A DNA stretch of 64,000 nucleotides from DATMFV01 sp035555975 (GTDB lineage: Bacteria > Verrucomicrobiota > Verrucomicrobiia > Chthoniobacterales > Chthoniobacteraceae), in assembly GCA_035555975.1 (NCBI GenBank), contig DATMFV010000032.1, forward strand, positions 1-64,000, written 5' to 3'. The position numbers were made by a program, and so were the translations under genes. Shown piece by piece: positions 1 to 9,810 of this stretch; positions within the stretch are counted from its first letter, which is position 1; the number at the start of each line of letters is the position of its first letter. The notes below the pieces were generated by a model. That model had not been told where the DNA came from. It saw nothing but the letters and a program-made list of their open reading frames with translations, and searched no databases.

Positions 1-49
1 TGGCCTCGGAGCCCCTATTTTTAGCCTATAACGAAATTCTGCCGACCGC

Positions 50-68
50 CTGTATTCAGGGAATACAG
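50..68. repeat. Perfect 8-bp inverted repeat
   Basis: CTGTATTC (50-57) and GAATACAG (61-68) are exact reverse complements around AGG. There is no T-tract, so it looks more like a protein-binding dyad or a small hairpin than a terminator. The rest of 1-149 shows no convincing gene. Confidence 0.35.
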
Positions 69-149
69 AAGGGAGAAGGAATGCAGTTAGAGGCAAAAAG
101 AGGTGCTCCATGGCCGTTAAAGGGCTTTTTTCACAGCCTCTCAGATTGG

Positions 150-1241
150 CTAACCATCCCTTCGCTCCCGCAACCCTTTCGTCCGTCGGGCCGGACCGGT
201 CGATTCACGAAGGATCAGCGTCGGCTCCAGGGTGACGGAGGCGGGAGGCGGTCCGTCGGGGTCCTCCATCTGCCGGATGAGCATGTTGAAGGTCAGTTCC
301 AGCGCCCGATCCACGTCGAGGTCGATCGACGTGATGCCGGGCGTCGCATACGAGCTGAAGCTCAGATTATCGAACCCCGCCACCGACATCTCATCAGGCA
401 CCCTGATCCCCGCGGCATGAAACCTCTGGATGGCTCCCAATGCCAGTTCATCGTTGGCCGCTATACAGGCTGTTGCCAGAGAGCCGCATTCCAGCAGCCG
501 CGCCGCCATCCGGCTTCCATAGGCAAAGGTGGTCTCCTGCTTCTCCCTCGGCAGGCTATATTGATCCACATACCGGTCGGCATCGAGCCTGCGGGCCTTG
601 TACGCGCGCGCGATCCCCTCCAGCCGGGCCTGAAAGCTGAAAGCCTTCGGGTCAAACCCGATGAGCGCCAACCGCTGGTGCCCCTGCTCCATCAGATGAA
701 GGACCAGCTTCTCGTTGACGAGGCTGCGATCATACTGAACGGAAAGATGGAGGGAGGCCGGCCCGCCGAGATTAAGCAATGAAAACGGAATCTGACGTCC
801 CGCCAGCGGTTCGAGCGTTTGATGGCACTGCTCCAGGCTGGGGCCGATCACCAGCACGCCTTCGACCCGCATCAGGGTAAAATGCCGGATGATATCGTGG
901 CTTTCTTCCGTGATCGGGTTGGCGACCTTGATCAAGGCCCGCTTGCCATGCGCCTCCAGCAGCTTGAGCAGCCGGATCAGAAAAACGCCCGAGATGAGAT
1001 TATTAAAATGAGAGAAGAGCACCCCGACCAGACCGCTCTTCCCGGAGCTTAACCCCCGGGCCAACGGATTGGGAACATAACCAATCTCCCTTGCGGCAAG
1101 CAGGACCCGCTGCCGGGTCGCGTTCCTCACCTTGGAGTGCCCGTTAAGCGCGCGGGAAACCGTCCCCACTGAAAGATCAAGATGCCGGGCCAGGTCAACC
1201 AGCGAAATGTGGGAGGGAAGCGAGCTGTCGGTACGGTTCAC
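150..1241 (-). CDS. LacI/GalR family transcriptional regulator
   Basis: This 363-residue protein has the full LacI layout. A helix-turn-helix occupies about residues 12-58 (ISLVDLARHLDLSVGTVSRA, then KVRNATRQRV). The hinge contains NPLARGLSSGKSG, and a periplasmic-binding-protein-like sugar domain runs to the C terminus with CIAANDELALGAIQRF and VAGFDNLSFSSYATPGITSI. The family binds a palindromic operator and releases it, or binds it, on meeting a sugar-derived ligand. It is divergent from the secreted beta-helix gene at 1449. The 207-bp gap holds a long CG-centred palindrome, so control of that gene and of itself is the obvious inference. The ligand cannot be read from sequence. Family call very secure; target inferred from position. 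Confidence 0.93.
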   Translation of the reverse strand: MNRTDSSLPSHISLVDLARHLDLSVGTVSRALNGHSKVRNATRQRVLLAAREIGYVPNPLARGLSSGKSGLVGVLFSHFNNLISGVFLIRLLKLLEAHGKRALIKVANPITEESHDIIRHFTLMRVEGVLVIGPSLEQCHQTLEPLAGRQIPFSLLNLGGPASLHLSVQYDRSLVNEKLVLHLMEQGHQRLALIGFDPKAFSFQARLEGIARAYKARRLDADRYVDQYSLPREKQETTFAYGSRMAARLLECGSLATACIAANDELALGAIQRFHAAGIRVPDEMSVAGFDNLSFSSYATPGITSIDLDVDRALELTFNMLIRQMEDPDGPPPASVTLEPTLILRESTGPARRTKGLRERRDG

Positions 1242-1320
1242 GCGGCAGACTTACCATACCCTTCCCTCAATGCAACGGAATTTTTTGATGCTGTCCTGTC
1301 AGTTTTTGACGGTCGCCTTC

Positions 1321-1348
1321 AAAAAAACGCATACGCTTGCGTTTTTTT
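1321..1348. promoter_or_regulatory. Candidate LacI-type operator, long palindrome centred on CG
   Basis: AAAAAAACGCA (1321-1331) and TGCGTTTTTTT (1338-1348) are perfect 11-bp arms around TACGCT, with the dyad axis on the CG at 1334-1335. A central CpG is typical of LacI-family operators. It lies about 80 bp from the lacI-like start and 100 bp from the beta-helix start. A smaller CG-centred palindrome, AAACGTTT, sits at 1389-1396 after a TTGACT hexamer at 1373-1378. A stem-loop with flanking A/T runs could also act as a bidirectional terminator, but the position between two divergent starts argues for an operator. Confidence 0.5.
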
Positions 1349-1448
1349 CTTGCCATCCCACGCGATGCGGTATTGACTCCCTCCAGCCAAACGTTTCCGC
1401 CATCCCTACCCCGCATCAGAATTTGAATAGCCATTTGGTGATTTCCCC

Positions 1449-3425
1449 ATGAACAAAATAGTAACACTCGCCGGTGTGCTGATCATGATGCTCACCGCCT
1501 CCGTCATGAGGGCGGCCCCTCCAACGGAACCGATCGGCAGGGTGGCCCGGGGAGAACTTCAGGAAGCCCGCGCCGAATGGTGGGGTTTTGACGCGGAGGA
1601 TGCCACCGAATGCCTTCAGGCGGCGGTGGACTCCGGGGTGGCTACGCTGATCGTCGGCAACACCGGCAAGGCGTGGGTTCTCAGCAGGCCGCTCCGGCTC
1701 AGATCCAACCAGGAGATCATTTTTGCCGACGGCGTCGTCGTCGCCGCCAAACCGGGGTGCTTCAGGAAGATCGGCGACGCGCTCTTCATCGCCGATGGAG
1801 TGGAAAACCTGACCCTGCGCGGAACAGGCACGGCGACCTTGATGATGCGAAAAAGCGATTATCAGGACGCAACGCTCTACAAACCGGGTTCGTGGCGGCA
1901 TACGCTGCTTCTCAACGGCGTGACGAACGTGAACGTTTCCAATCTTACCCTGAAAGAAAGCGGGGGCGACGGCATCTACGTCGGAGCCGGAAAGAAAGGC
2001 TATAGCGAAAACGTTCTGGTCGAGGATGTGATCCTTGACGGGCACCACCGGCTCGGGATGGCGGTCATCAGCGGCGAAAATATCGTGATCCGGCGTTGCA
2101 GGTTCACGCGCACGAAAGGAGGCTCTCCTCAAGGCGGGCTCGACTTTGAGCCGAACCGGCCGACAGAGCGTCTGGTCAACTGCCGGGTGGAAGACAGCCT
2201 CTTTCTGGACAACCGTTCAGGCGCAGCCATCAGCGTTTCGCCCAATCACCTTGATCATACCTCCAGACCGGTCTCCGTGACGGTGGAACGCTGCCGGATG
2301 GAAGGCAACGATCTCGGGATCTTCTTCTATCCATCGCGCGCCTCCAAAGCCCCTCCCCCGACCGGCAAAGTTCGCTTTGTCGATTGCTCCGTGGCAAAGA
2401 GCAGTTTCGGCGGCGTCCTGCTTCAGGACCCGGTGGCGAAGGGGGTCGAAATCCATTTTGAAAAATGCACCATCGATAATGGCAATGCCCGGCGGGAAGC
2501 CTTTGTCGTCCGCTGCGAAAGAGCAACGGGGCGCGCCATAGGCAATCTCTATTTTTCGGATACCACCGTCATCGATCCGACGCAAGGGCGCGGCCCGATG
2601 GCGATTTCCTATCAGGGAAACGGCACCCTCTCCGACCTGATCTCCGGCGAACTCCATACGACAAAGGCCGCAGACGCCCCGAAGGAACCGTTCGATCTGG
2701 CGGCCTTCATCCAAGCCGAGCAACGGAAAATCGCCCGCATCAATGCGCAGAAGCCTGCAACCGTCGACCTGAAGTCGCTAACCTTTTCGGAGAAAACCCT
2801 CCCCAGGGAGGACAACGGAAAGATTTACCTTCGGGGTGCCTTTACCTTCCTCCAGCATGCGAAGGCAGGCGATGAGGTCACCCTCCACGCCGTTGTGGAG
2901 CGGGTGGGCAACTACTCCATGAATACCGATCTCGAACTTCGCGCTCCGGATGGCAAGACTCTCGGGAAGTATTCGCTGCCGCCCGATGGCAAAACGCACC
3001 CGATCACGTTTACCGCTGATGCCACCGGAATCCATGCCTTGAGCTGCAAAGGAACGGTTCATCGCATCGACATCACCTCCGAACACCCCGGCAACGGTCT
3101 CCTTATCGATGATTACCAAACCTTTCTGCCGATCGAGGGCCGCCTCTATTTTCAGGTGCCTGCGGGCGTGAGCGCCTTCACCCTCGGCGTATCCGCTGAT
3201 GCCGGAGCCGACGTGGCGCTCTATGATGCGCAGGGCAGAGAGATCGAGCGGCAGAACGGCCTTCATTCCATGCACCTTTTCTCCGGCATCCGCAAGGAGG
3301 CTGCCGCCTCTGAAATCTGGTCGCTCGGCGTCAGCAGGGTCAACTGGCATCTTACCCTTCGCTTCAATTCCCCGCTGGCTCCCCTGGTTTCGACCAATCC
3401 CCACACGCTTCTTTTGACACGGTAG
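1449..3425 (+). CDS. Secreted right-handed beta-helix (pectate-lyase-like) protein
   Basis: The 658-residue product opens with a signal peptide (MNKIVTLAGVLIMMLTASVMRA). Residues about 50-330 look like a right-handed parallel beta-helix: repeated short strands such as VENLTLRG, VTNVNVSNLTLKESGGDGIYVG and ENIVIRRCRFT resemble pectate-lyase/GH28/polysaccharide-lyase folds. The C-terminal half (about 440-658) looks like beta-sandwich domains. I recognise no specific catalytic set, so lyase, glycosidase or epimerase activity on an extracellular polysaccharide are all possible. It lies 29 bp before a PEP-CTERM gene and is probably co-transcribed with it under the divergent LacI regulator. No Shine-Dalgarno precedes the ATG; the start is set by the signal peptide. 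Confidence 0.75.
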   Translation: MNKIVTLAGVLIMMLTASVMRAAPPTEPIGRVARGELQEARAEWWGFDAEDATECLQAAVDSGVATLIVGNTGKAWVLSRPLRLRSNQEIIFADGVVVAAKPGCFRKIGDALFIADGVENLTLRGTGTATLMMRKSDYQDATLYKPGSWRHTLLLNGVTNVNVSNLTLKESGGDGIYVGAGKKGYSENVLVEDVILDGHHRLGMAVISGENIVIRRCRFTRTKGGSPQGGLDFEPNRPTERLVNCRVEDSLFLDNRSGAAISVSPNHLDHTSRPVSVTVERCRMEGNDLGIFFYPSRASKAPPPTGKVRFVDCSVAKSSFGGVLLQDPVAKGVEIHFEKCTIDNGNARREAFVVRCERATGRAIGNLYFSDTTVIDPTQGRGPMAISYQGNGTLSDLISGELHTTKAADAPKEPFDLAAFIQAEQRKIARINAQKPATVDLKSLTFSEKTLPREDNGKIYLRGAFTFLQHAKAGDEVTLHAVVERVGNYSMNTDLELRAPDGKTLGKYSLPPDGKTHPITFTADATGIHALSCKGTVHRIDITSEHPGNGLLIDDYQTFLPIEGRLYFQVPAGVSAFTLGVSADAGADVALYDAQGREIERQNGLHSMHLFSGIRKEAAASEIWSLGVSRVNWHLTLRFNSPLAPLVSTNPHTLLLTR

Positions 3426-3454
3426 TCTTTCGGTACTTTAACCCCCTTCTTACC

Positions 3455-5281
3455 ATGCCTGATCTTTCCAAAACTTCTTCATTCCCTGACAGGCGCTCGC
3501 TCCCCCTCAGGCGCGCCCTCGGCTCCCTCCTCCCGGCGATCGTTATGCTCGGGCTCCTCTGCCCGTCTCAAGCCCAAACAAGCTGGGAGGCAACCGGCAG
3601 CGGCTACTGGAAGGACGCAGGCAACTGGTCTTCAGGCGCTCCATCAGGAACCACGAGGGTTAACATCATCAACGATGGCAGCAAGACCGTCACGGTCGAC
3701 AATGAAACACCGACCGCCCATCTGCTCTTTGGAGATCTCTATATCACCGGCAAAGGCAGCGCCACCAACGAACTGCGCCTGAGCAATAGCGATCAATGGC
3801 TTGAATCGACCGGGACGACCACGCGGATCGATAGCGCCGGCCTCCCTTCCCTGGGAAAGATCGTCAACGACGGCGGGCTCTTTCGAAGCACCGGCCTGAT
3901 CCGGTTTGGCTATGAGATCAATGGTCAGGGGGCGCTCGAGATGATTTCGGGAAAATGGGAAGTTTCCGGAATCAACCTTGGCAGCCACAACGCCGGAACG
4001 CAGGGAACCTTGACAATGAGCGGCGGCTCCATCCTGCTTTCAGATACCCTCCGCGTGGGCGCTTTTGGCAAAGGCAACGGCACGGCAACCATCACCGGCG
4101 GAATCCTGGCGGCTCCCAGCATTCTCATGGGCGCCACCTCTTCGCAAAGTTTTCCTTCCGAGGCGATGGTCGATGTCAGCGCAACGGGCATTCTCGAGAC
4201 GAACTCCATCTCCCTCAACCGCAGCAGCACCAATGAAGGTTCCACGTCGTTGACGATCCGCGATGGCGGCACGGTGCAGTTTACCTCGGCCAATCCCACT
4301 ATCACGATCAGGGACGGCGTACCGGTGATGAAGATCAGGGATGGCGTCGTCTCCTACCGCAGTGTCAGCGATGCCAATATTGCCTCGGGGAACTTCGCAT
4401 CCGTCCTCTTTGAAGGCAAAAATACGTTTCGCCTGAATGACTCCAGCAATCTGGCCGTGGCCGGTTATCTCTTTGATGCCAATCAGGGTGCTGCCAACTA
4501 CCATCGGCTGGAACTGACCGGTGCAGCAGCGCGCTGGCAAAGTACGACCCTGACCATCGGAGCCGACGGCGCTCTCTCGGTTTTCAACGCTACCCAGGCG
4601 ACCATTGCCGCCTCGACCACCAGTTCCGGGGCCATCTCCGTGACCCAAAGCCAGCTTGGCTGGGAGGGGGCGCTCACCCTTCAAGGCGGCTATCAAAGCG
4701 ATGCCGCAGCCAGTCTCTTCACGGCCGATGTCACCGTCGGCACGGCGGGCTTCCTCGCCGGGAGCGACGGATCATCCTTCGAATTCCGGGGAAATCTGAC
4801 CAACCTCTCCACCGAAACGGACTCCTTCCATCTCCTGACCAGCACGGTCGCCTTCACCACCGGCGCAACCGAGCTTCACCACCTGGACCTGACCGGCAGC
4901 GCCTCCTATGAACTCGGCCTCGGCGGATGGCGCGCCGATAACCAGGCCATGGGAACCGTTGCGATCGCGCTTGGCAACCAGTTGGCTCTGGAAGGAGCCG
5001 CAGGCGTCAATGCCCTCTATGTCGGCGCGCTCGACCTCTCCGAATGGGCTACCGGCGAGGCCGACCTTGAACTCACCCTGCAAAGCGCCCTTGACCTCTC
5101 CGCAGGCGTCCACCTGTACTACGATCCCACCCGGCTGGAGAATGCCTACCTTTCCGGATTGGACTATGACCTCTGGGGCGGGGGACAACTGCGCGCCATA
5201 CCGGAACCTTCCGCGCTGGCGTTGGCCTGCATCGCTTTGCTGGCCGCCGTTGCGGTCGGCCAAAAGAAAATAGCCGGGTAA
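3455..5281 (+). CDS. PEP-CTERM protein with autotransporter-like strand repeats
   Basis: The 608-residue protein has an N-terminal signal peptide (hydrophobic stretch SLLPAIVMLGLLCPSQAQ). It is followed by low-complexity beta-rich sequence heavy in G, S, T and N with recurrent units such as GTLTMSGGSILLSDTLRVG and GNGTATITGGILAAPSI, the style of autotransporter-associated strand repeats. It ends in a PEP-CTERM tail: IPEPSALAL, a hydrophobic helix, then QKKIAG. Such tails are recognised by exosortase (EpsH-type) systems that sort proteins to the envelope or exopolysaccharide; no exosortase gene is in this window. The gene follows the beta-helix gene by 29 bp and probably shares its transcript. 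A structural or glycan-binding surface role is inference. Confidence 0.85.
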   Translation: MPDLSKTSSFPDRRSLPLRRALGSLLPAIVMLGLLCPSQAQTSWEATGSGYWKDAGNWSSGAPSGTTRVNIINDGSKTVTVDNETPTAHLLFGDLYITGKGSATNELRLSNSDQWLESTGTTTRIDSAGLPSLGKIVNDGGLFRSTGLIRFGYEINGQGALEMISGKWEVSGINLGSHNAGTQGTLTMSGGSILLSDTLRVGAFGKGNGTATITGGILAAPSILMGATSSQSFPSEAMVDVSATGILETNSISLNRSSTNEGSTSLTIRDGGTVQFTSANPTITIRDGVPVMKIRDGVVSYRSVSDANIASGNFASVLFEGKNTFRLNDSSNLAVAGYLFDANQGAANYHRLELTGAAARWQSTTLTIGADGALSVFNATQATIAASTTSSGAISVTQSQLGWEGALTLQGGYQSDAAASLFTADVTVGTAGFLAGSDGSSFEFRGNLTNLSTETDSFHLLTSTVAFTTGATELHHLDLTGSASYELGLGGWRADNQAMGTVAIALGNQLALEGAAGVNALYVGALDLSEWATGEADLELTLQSALDLSAGVHLYYDPTRLENAYLSGLDYDLWGGGQLRAIPEPSALALACIALLAAVAVGQKKIAG

Positions 5282-5300
5282 CCCGGGGGGGAGGGTGCGC

Positions 5301-5318
5301 CGACCTCCGCCGGGGTCG
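5301..5318. repeat. Short intergenic hairpin CGACC-N8-GGTCG
   Basis: CGACC (5301-5305) and GGTCG (5314-5318) flank an 8-base loop containing CCGCCG, between the PEP-CTERM gene and the helicase remnant. A similar hairpin with a loop containing CCTCCGC occurs at 50516-50533, so this may be a dispersed intergenic repeat. Confidence 0.3.
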
Positions 5319-5340
5319 CAAAACAGCGAACCCCACAATC

Positions 5341-7797
5341 TGCGGCGCGGTTCGTTTTCTTGCCAAAAGGGTGTTTGCCGACCAATGGGACGAGTTCCTC
5401 AAGCTACGGGCCGCCGCCCCGGAGGTCGCCTCCTTCTTCCGGTATGCCTTTGAGGCGGGAGGACTCTCCAGCGGCGCGGGGGCGATGTTTGAAGGCCTCG
5501 GGATCAGCCGGATCGGGCCTGACCGGGCCGGGCAAATCTTTGAAAGGGAAGCGGGCCGCCACGCCTGCCGCACGGCGGTTAGCAAGGTGGCGGCATCGTT
5601 GCGGGAAACCCCGGCCCTCGCCCCGGCGCTCGCCTATGCGCTGGCGTGGCTGCGGGTCTCCGGGAGCAACTCCGTCCTGCCGCCATGGGTCCGCAGGCAG
5701 TTTCCCGCCGTGGTGGAAATCCTGAACCGGTTGAGAAACCTCCCGTGTTCCGCGGAAGATTGCGCCTATTGCCATCAGACACACGATCCCCGCACCCAAC
5801 TGAAACGCTTTTTCGGTTTTGATGCCTACCGTCCCGAACCACGGATGGCGGATGGAAAAAGCCTTCAGGAAACCATGGTAGCCCACGGAATATCGCGATC
5901 CTCTATCTCTCCCCTGAACAATTGCGCAACCGGTCGGTCTGCGACGTGTTAAGCCAGCGCGAGATCGGCGCCTGGGTCTTTGATGAAGCGCACTGTTTTT
6001 CAAAATGGGGGCACGACTTCCGGCCCGACTACCATTACGCCTCCCGCTTCATCCGCGAGTTTGCCGCCGCACAGAAGCTCCCGATCCCGCCCGTGGCCTG
6101 TTTTACCGCAACAGCCAAGGCCGATTCGAGCGCAACCAGAACCGGACCAGGGTCTTTCAGGGCAGCCCGCTGGTGCAAAACCTTGAACAAGCCCGGGAAC
6201 AGATCCGGAAACTGGATCTCTCCCGGTCCAAACAGAAGCAATGGCTGGCCGTCCTCGAGTTCCTGATGAACGCCAAGGTAAACGATGGCATCAGCGCCGA
6301 CGCCCTCGCGGAACTGCCCGAGTTTTACCTGAAACCGGCGTCGCCGCCCGAGGCGCGGCAGGAGGATGGCGGCGATACGCTCTACGTCCTGCGAACGCTG
6401 GATGAAATGGCGCAGGCGGGGCTCATCCAGAAAAATCTGCTGATGACCGCGTTTGTACGGCACAAGGTCGTCAACCCGTCGTGGCAGATTCTCGAGCGGA
6501 TCTGCACCCTGGAGCGGGCGGTGATCGACCTTTTGAGAGCCGAGGAACCCGACCCCGAAGGGTGGCTGCTCCTTTCCGTCACCCGCCTCAACACCGGCTG
6601 ATCGCGCTCAACCGGGACCGGATGAAGACCGACCGGCCGATTGAGCCCGACAAGGCGCGTGCGCGGGATGCCGACGGCGGCCGCTGGGAAACGCTCGATC
6701 CCGTCAGCCGCGGCCGGGTCCAGATCCTCCAGGTCGGAAACGCCCACGAACAGGCGACCGCCCTCCCCGCCGAACTCGACCGGCTGAAGGAACTCTCGCC
6801 CGGGTTCCAGTGGAGTGACTGCGCCGTCCTGGCGCGCACGCGGGAAGAATTGATGCCGGTCCGGGCCGCTCTGGAAGCGTGCGGGATTCCCGTCAACCAG
6901 GCCCTCGATCGCGACCGCTTCCCTCCGCTCCACCGCCTCCGCGAAGTGGCGGACTGGCTCGGGTTTCTCAAGGCCCGCCGGCATGAGCTTCAGAAGGGGA
7001 GCGACCTGCTGGCGGCGCTGGAAGCGACGATCCCCGAAGAGAACCGGTGGTGGCAACTGGTCCGGGAACTGATGGAGGAATGGCGGGAGGCCTCCGATGA
7101 CGCCGAAATGCCGGTATCAGCCGCCGTCGAATTCCTTTACGAGTCGCTTTCGCAGCGGCAACGCGAAGCCGTCCCGGGCAACGGCATTTTCCTGAGCACG
7201 ATCCACTCCGCCAAGGGCCTCGAGTTCCGGCATCTCCTGATCCTCGGCGGCGGCTGGCGGCACTCCGCAGATGCACCGGGCCGCGAGGAAGAGCGGCGGC
7301 TTTGCTATGTGGCGATGACGCGGGCGCGCGAAACGCTGGCGTTGTTTGAACGCAGGGATAGCCGCCACCCGCATCTCGAAGTGTTGCGCGAAGAGGCTCT
7401 CGTACGCCGTCCCGCCCTTTTCAGCGAACTCTCCTTCGAAACCACCTCCCTGCGGCATGATCTTCTCTCGCTTGAAGAGATCTACCTCGATTTCGCCGGG
7501 CGGCAGCCTGCAAGCCGAGGTATCCACCAGCGCCTTTCAGATCTGAAACCGGGAACGCCGCTCACCCTCGCCCCGACGCAAGCCGGGCACCTGGAGTTCT
7601 TCGACGCCGCCAGCGGCCCGGTCGCGAGGCTCTCCTCAAAGGCGCGCGAAATCTGGATGCCGCGGCTCCGGGGGATCGTCGGGATCAAGGTCGTGGCCGT
7701 GATCCGGCGAAGCCTCAAGGATGTAACCCCCGAATACGCGGAAGCCCTCCCGTGCGAAACCTGGGAGGTGCCGGTGATGGAGATCCAATGGCGGTAA
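5341..7797 (+). pseudogene. Decayed RecQ-UvrD fusion helicase remnant
   Basis: Homology to a very large RecQ/UvrD fusion helicase runs through three reading frames. Frame 1 (5341-5880) gives a pre-RecQ region ending FFGFDAYRPEP. Frame 3 (5889-about 6115) gives ILYLSPEQLRNRSV, the RecQ DEAH box DEAHCFSKWGHDFRPDY, and ACFTATAK. Frame 2 (about 6120-6601) gives GRFERNQNRTRVFQG and a RecQ C-terminal-like part. Frame 1 again (about 6600-7797) gives the UvrD C-terminal motifs STIHSAKGLEF and CYVAMTRARETL and what looks like the native C terminus. The N-terminal part and both regions expected to carry Walker A P-loops are absent, so the breaks look like internal deletions with frameshifts. The product cannot be an active helicase. 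Segment identity is clear from motifs; exact deletion sizes need an alignment to an intact homologue. Confidence 0.85.
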
Positions 7798-7823
7798 ACC
7801 GACGGTTCCCGTGAAAACCCGCT

Positions 7824-9809
7824 TCACCGCAGATCCGGGTTCAGGCATGCCTCCAGAACGAAAATCTCCTCCGCCGAGACCAGGTAAACGGAATCGTCCT
7901 GAACATGCCACCCGTAGAAATCCGGTTCGGGCTCGTCGTAAAGCAGGCGCAGGCAACGCGGTCGGCGCAGGTCCCAGAGTTCCACCCGGTTGCCGGTCCG
8001 CAGCAGGAAAAGACCCGGTTCCCCCGTCCAGAGGAGATCCTCCCCGCCGCCCGGCAGCGCTTCCATCGCCGAAAGAGCGGGAACCCGCAAATCCCCAACC
8101 GCGACGCGAAACCAGCGCCGGATCATGCGGGAACCCTGCGGAAGCCACGCGGCACAAAGGTATTCCCCCGCATCGACCAGGCCGACGACGGAAACCTGCC
8201 GCACCCCCTCCGGCGCGGCGGCCTGCGTGACGGGCGAAAGCTCCTCCGGATCGATCAGCGCCAGGTAGCAGCACGACGCTTCAGGATCGCGACTCCGGGA
8301 ATCGGCATCCATCGTGGTCCCCGCAACCAGCCAGCCGCTGGCTGCGTCGAAATGGAGCGAAGTGATCATCTGGTCGCCAAGCGGCCGGTGCCGGTGCAGC
8401 GCTTCGCCGCCCGCCGTGTCGTACCGCGTCAATGTGCAGCCGGTCCGGCCATATTCCAGGCTGCATGCGTAATAAAGCGCCCCGCCCCTGCGCGCCGCCG
8501 CCACCGGGCGCATCCCTCCGGGTGGATCAGCCACCACGCGCGGGTTTTCCGGAAAATAAGCAGGCCGCGCAGGGTCGTATTCCATCAATTCCCCGCCCGC
8601 ATAGGCCGCCATGTAAACCTTGCCGTTCACGAGCCATGTCCGGACGATCTGCCCTCCGCCGGGAGCGGCGCGCCCCAGATCGACGCCGTGGCCGCTCTCC
8701 AGATCAAGCTCCCAGAAACGTTGCGTGATGAACGGCGTCCCGAGCAGGCGGCGGCGATCGAGCCGCACCAGGCAATCGACCCGGACGACCGAATCGGTCG
8801 GAAGCCGCCGCGCCAGTTCCAGCGCCCCGGTCGTCGCATCGTGGCGGAAAAACTCCCCGTACAACGTCACGGCCACGATCCCGCCCTCCCGCGTCAAGGC
8901 GGCGGAGGCAGGTCCCAGGTTCGCCAGCGTGGCGAGGCTTTCGACCGCCCCGGTCCGCAAATCCCAGCGGACCACTCTCCTTTGCGTGGCGTCGGTGCGG
9001 CTCTCCTGCGCCAATCCCCAGACCAGCTCTCCTTTGCGCGCGAACCAGGTGGCTTCCCGGTCGGGCCGCGGCCCATCGCTCACCGGTTGGGCGGCGCGGA
9101 GATCGCACCAGCCAAGCCCGGGAAGATAAACCCGCCCCGCTTCATCGGCGATCAACCGCTGGAACGCCCCCTGAAACAGGCTCCCGCCCCCGGTTTCCGG
9201 GATCTCCGCCTCCCCGGCCAAGGTCCGGCTCTCCAGCGTCTCCCCTGCGGGGTCCCAGTGCAACAGGGCGATTTCGGGAACGACCGCCACGATGCCAAAG
9301 GTCCCGTCGCCCACGGAAAAACTCCCCCGCGTGTACCGCGCCGCGCCGTCGGTTTCGTAAAAGCGCGCCGTCCGCCGCTCCCGGCAGTCAAAGGAGACCG
9401 CGCACGTCTTCCCTCCGGGCACGTAAGCCGCGACCAGCAGCTTGCGCGTCGCCGGGTCGAAACAAAGCCCCTGAAAGACCAGCACGGAAGGGGCGCCGGT
9501 CGGGTAAACCTCATAAGCGCCGGTGCCGAGGCAAAGGCGGACCACACACGAAAGATCGCCGCAGAGCCAGAGCGTGTCGTCATCCTCCCGCGCCGCGCCG
9601 TAGAAACCGCGTTGCGACCGGTCAAAACGGTAGATGCGTTCCCGGCCCGAAGCGGTCACCACCACGCCCATGCAGCCGGTGCCCGAATTGTAGGAGGAAA
9701 TCCAGAAACGTTCCTCCCCGTCCGCGCCCGGGCCAAGCGGCAGGAGCGGCGTGTTGATGAAGGGATCGCGCGTGAGCGGGATCGGGAATCGGGAAAAAGC
9801 AGGTTTCAT
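7824..9809 (-). CDS. Beta-propeller-like protein of unknown function
   Basis: The 661-residue protein is made of repeated beta-rich blades of about 45-60 residues with recurring turns, for example DDTLWLCGDLSCVVRLCLG, GKVYMAAYAGGELMEYDP and GLFLLRTGNRVELWDL. This points to a seven- or eight-bladed propeller. I see no signal peptide, lipobox or catalytic motif that I can name. It is the last gene of the five-gene operon with GH78 and DUF4838 enzymes: its ATG (9807-9809) lies 1 bp from the stop of the DUF4838 gene, implying translational coupling. A cytoplasmic sensor, lyase or sugar-binding propeller are all possible. The fold is inferred; the function is unknown. Confidence 0.7.
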   Translation of the reverse strand: MKPAFSRFPIPLTRDPFINTPLLPLGPGADGEERFWISSYNSGTGCMGVVVTASGRERIYRFDRSQRGFYGAAREDDDTLWLCGDLSCVVRLCLGTGAYEVYPTGAPSVLVFQGLCFDPATRKLLVAAYVPGGKTCAVSFDCRERRTARFYETDGAARYTRGSFSVGDGTFGIVAVVPEIALLHWDPAGETLESRTLAGEAEIPETGGGSLFQGAFQRLIADEAGRVYLPGLGWCDLRAAQPVSDGPRPDREATWFARKGELVWGLAQESRTDATQRRVVRWDLRTGAVESLATLANLGPASAALTREGGIVAVTLYGEFFRHDATTGALELARRLPTDSVVRVDCLVRLDRRRLLGTPFITQRFWELDLESGHGVDLGRAAPGGGQIVRTWLVNGKVYMAAYAGGELMEYDPARPAYFPENPRVVADPPGGMRPVAAARRGGALYYACSLEYGRTGCTLTRYDTAGGEALHRHRPLGDQMITSLHFDAASGWLVAGTTMDADSRSRDPEASCCYLALIDPEELSPVTQAAAPEGVRQVSVVGLVDAGEYLCAAWLPQGSRMIRRWFRVAVGDLRVPALSAMEALPGGGEDLLWTGEPGLFLLRTGNRVELWDLRRPRCLRLLYDEPEPDFYGWHVQDDSVYLVSAEEIFVLEACLNPDLR

Positions 9810-9810
9810 C

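Noticed and set aside
81..782. Plus-strand open frame of 233 codons with a good SD-like AGAAGGA before its ATG
   Set aside because: It lies antisense to the well-supported LacI gene and its translation has no domain features. The SD match is probably chance.
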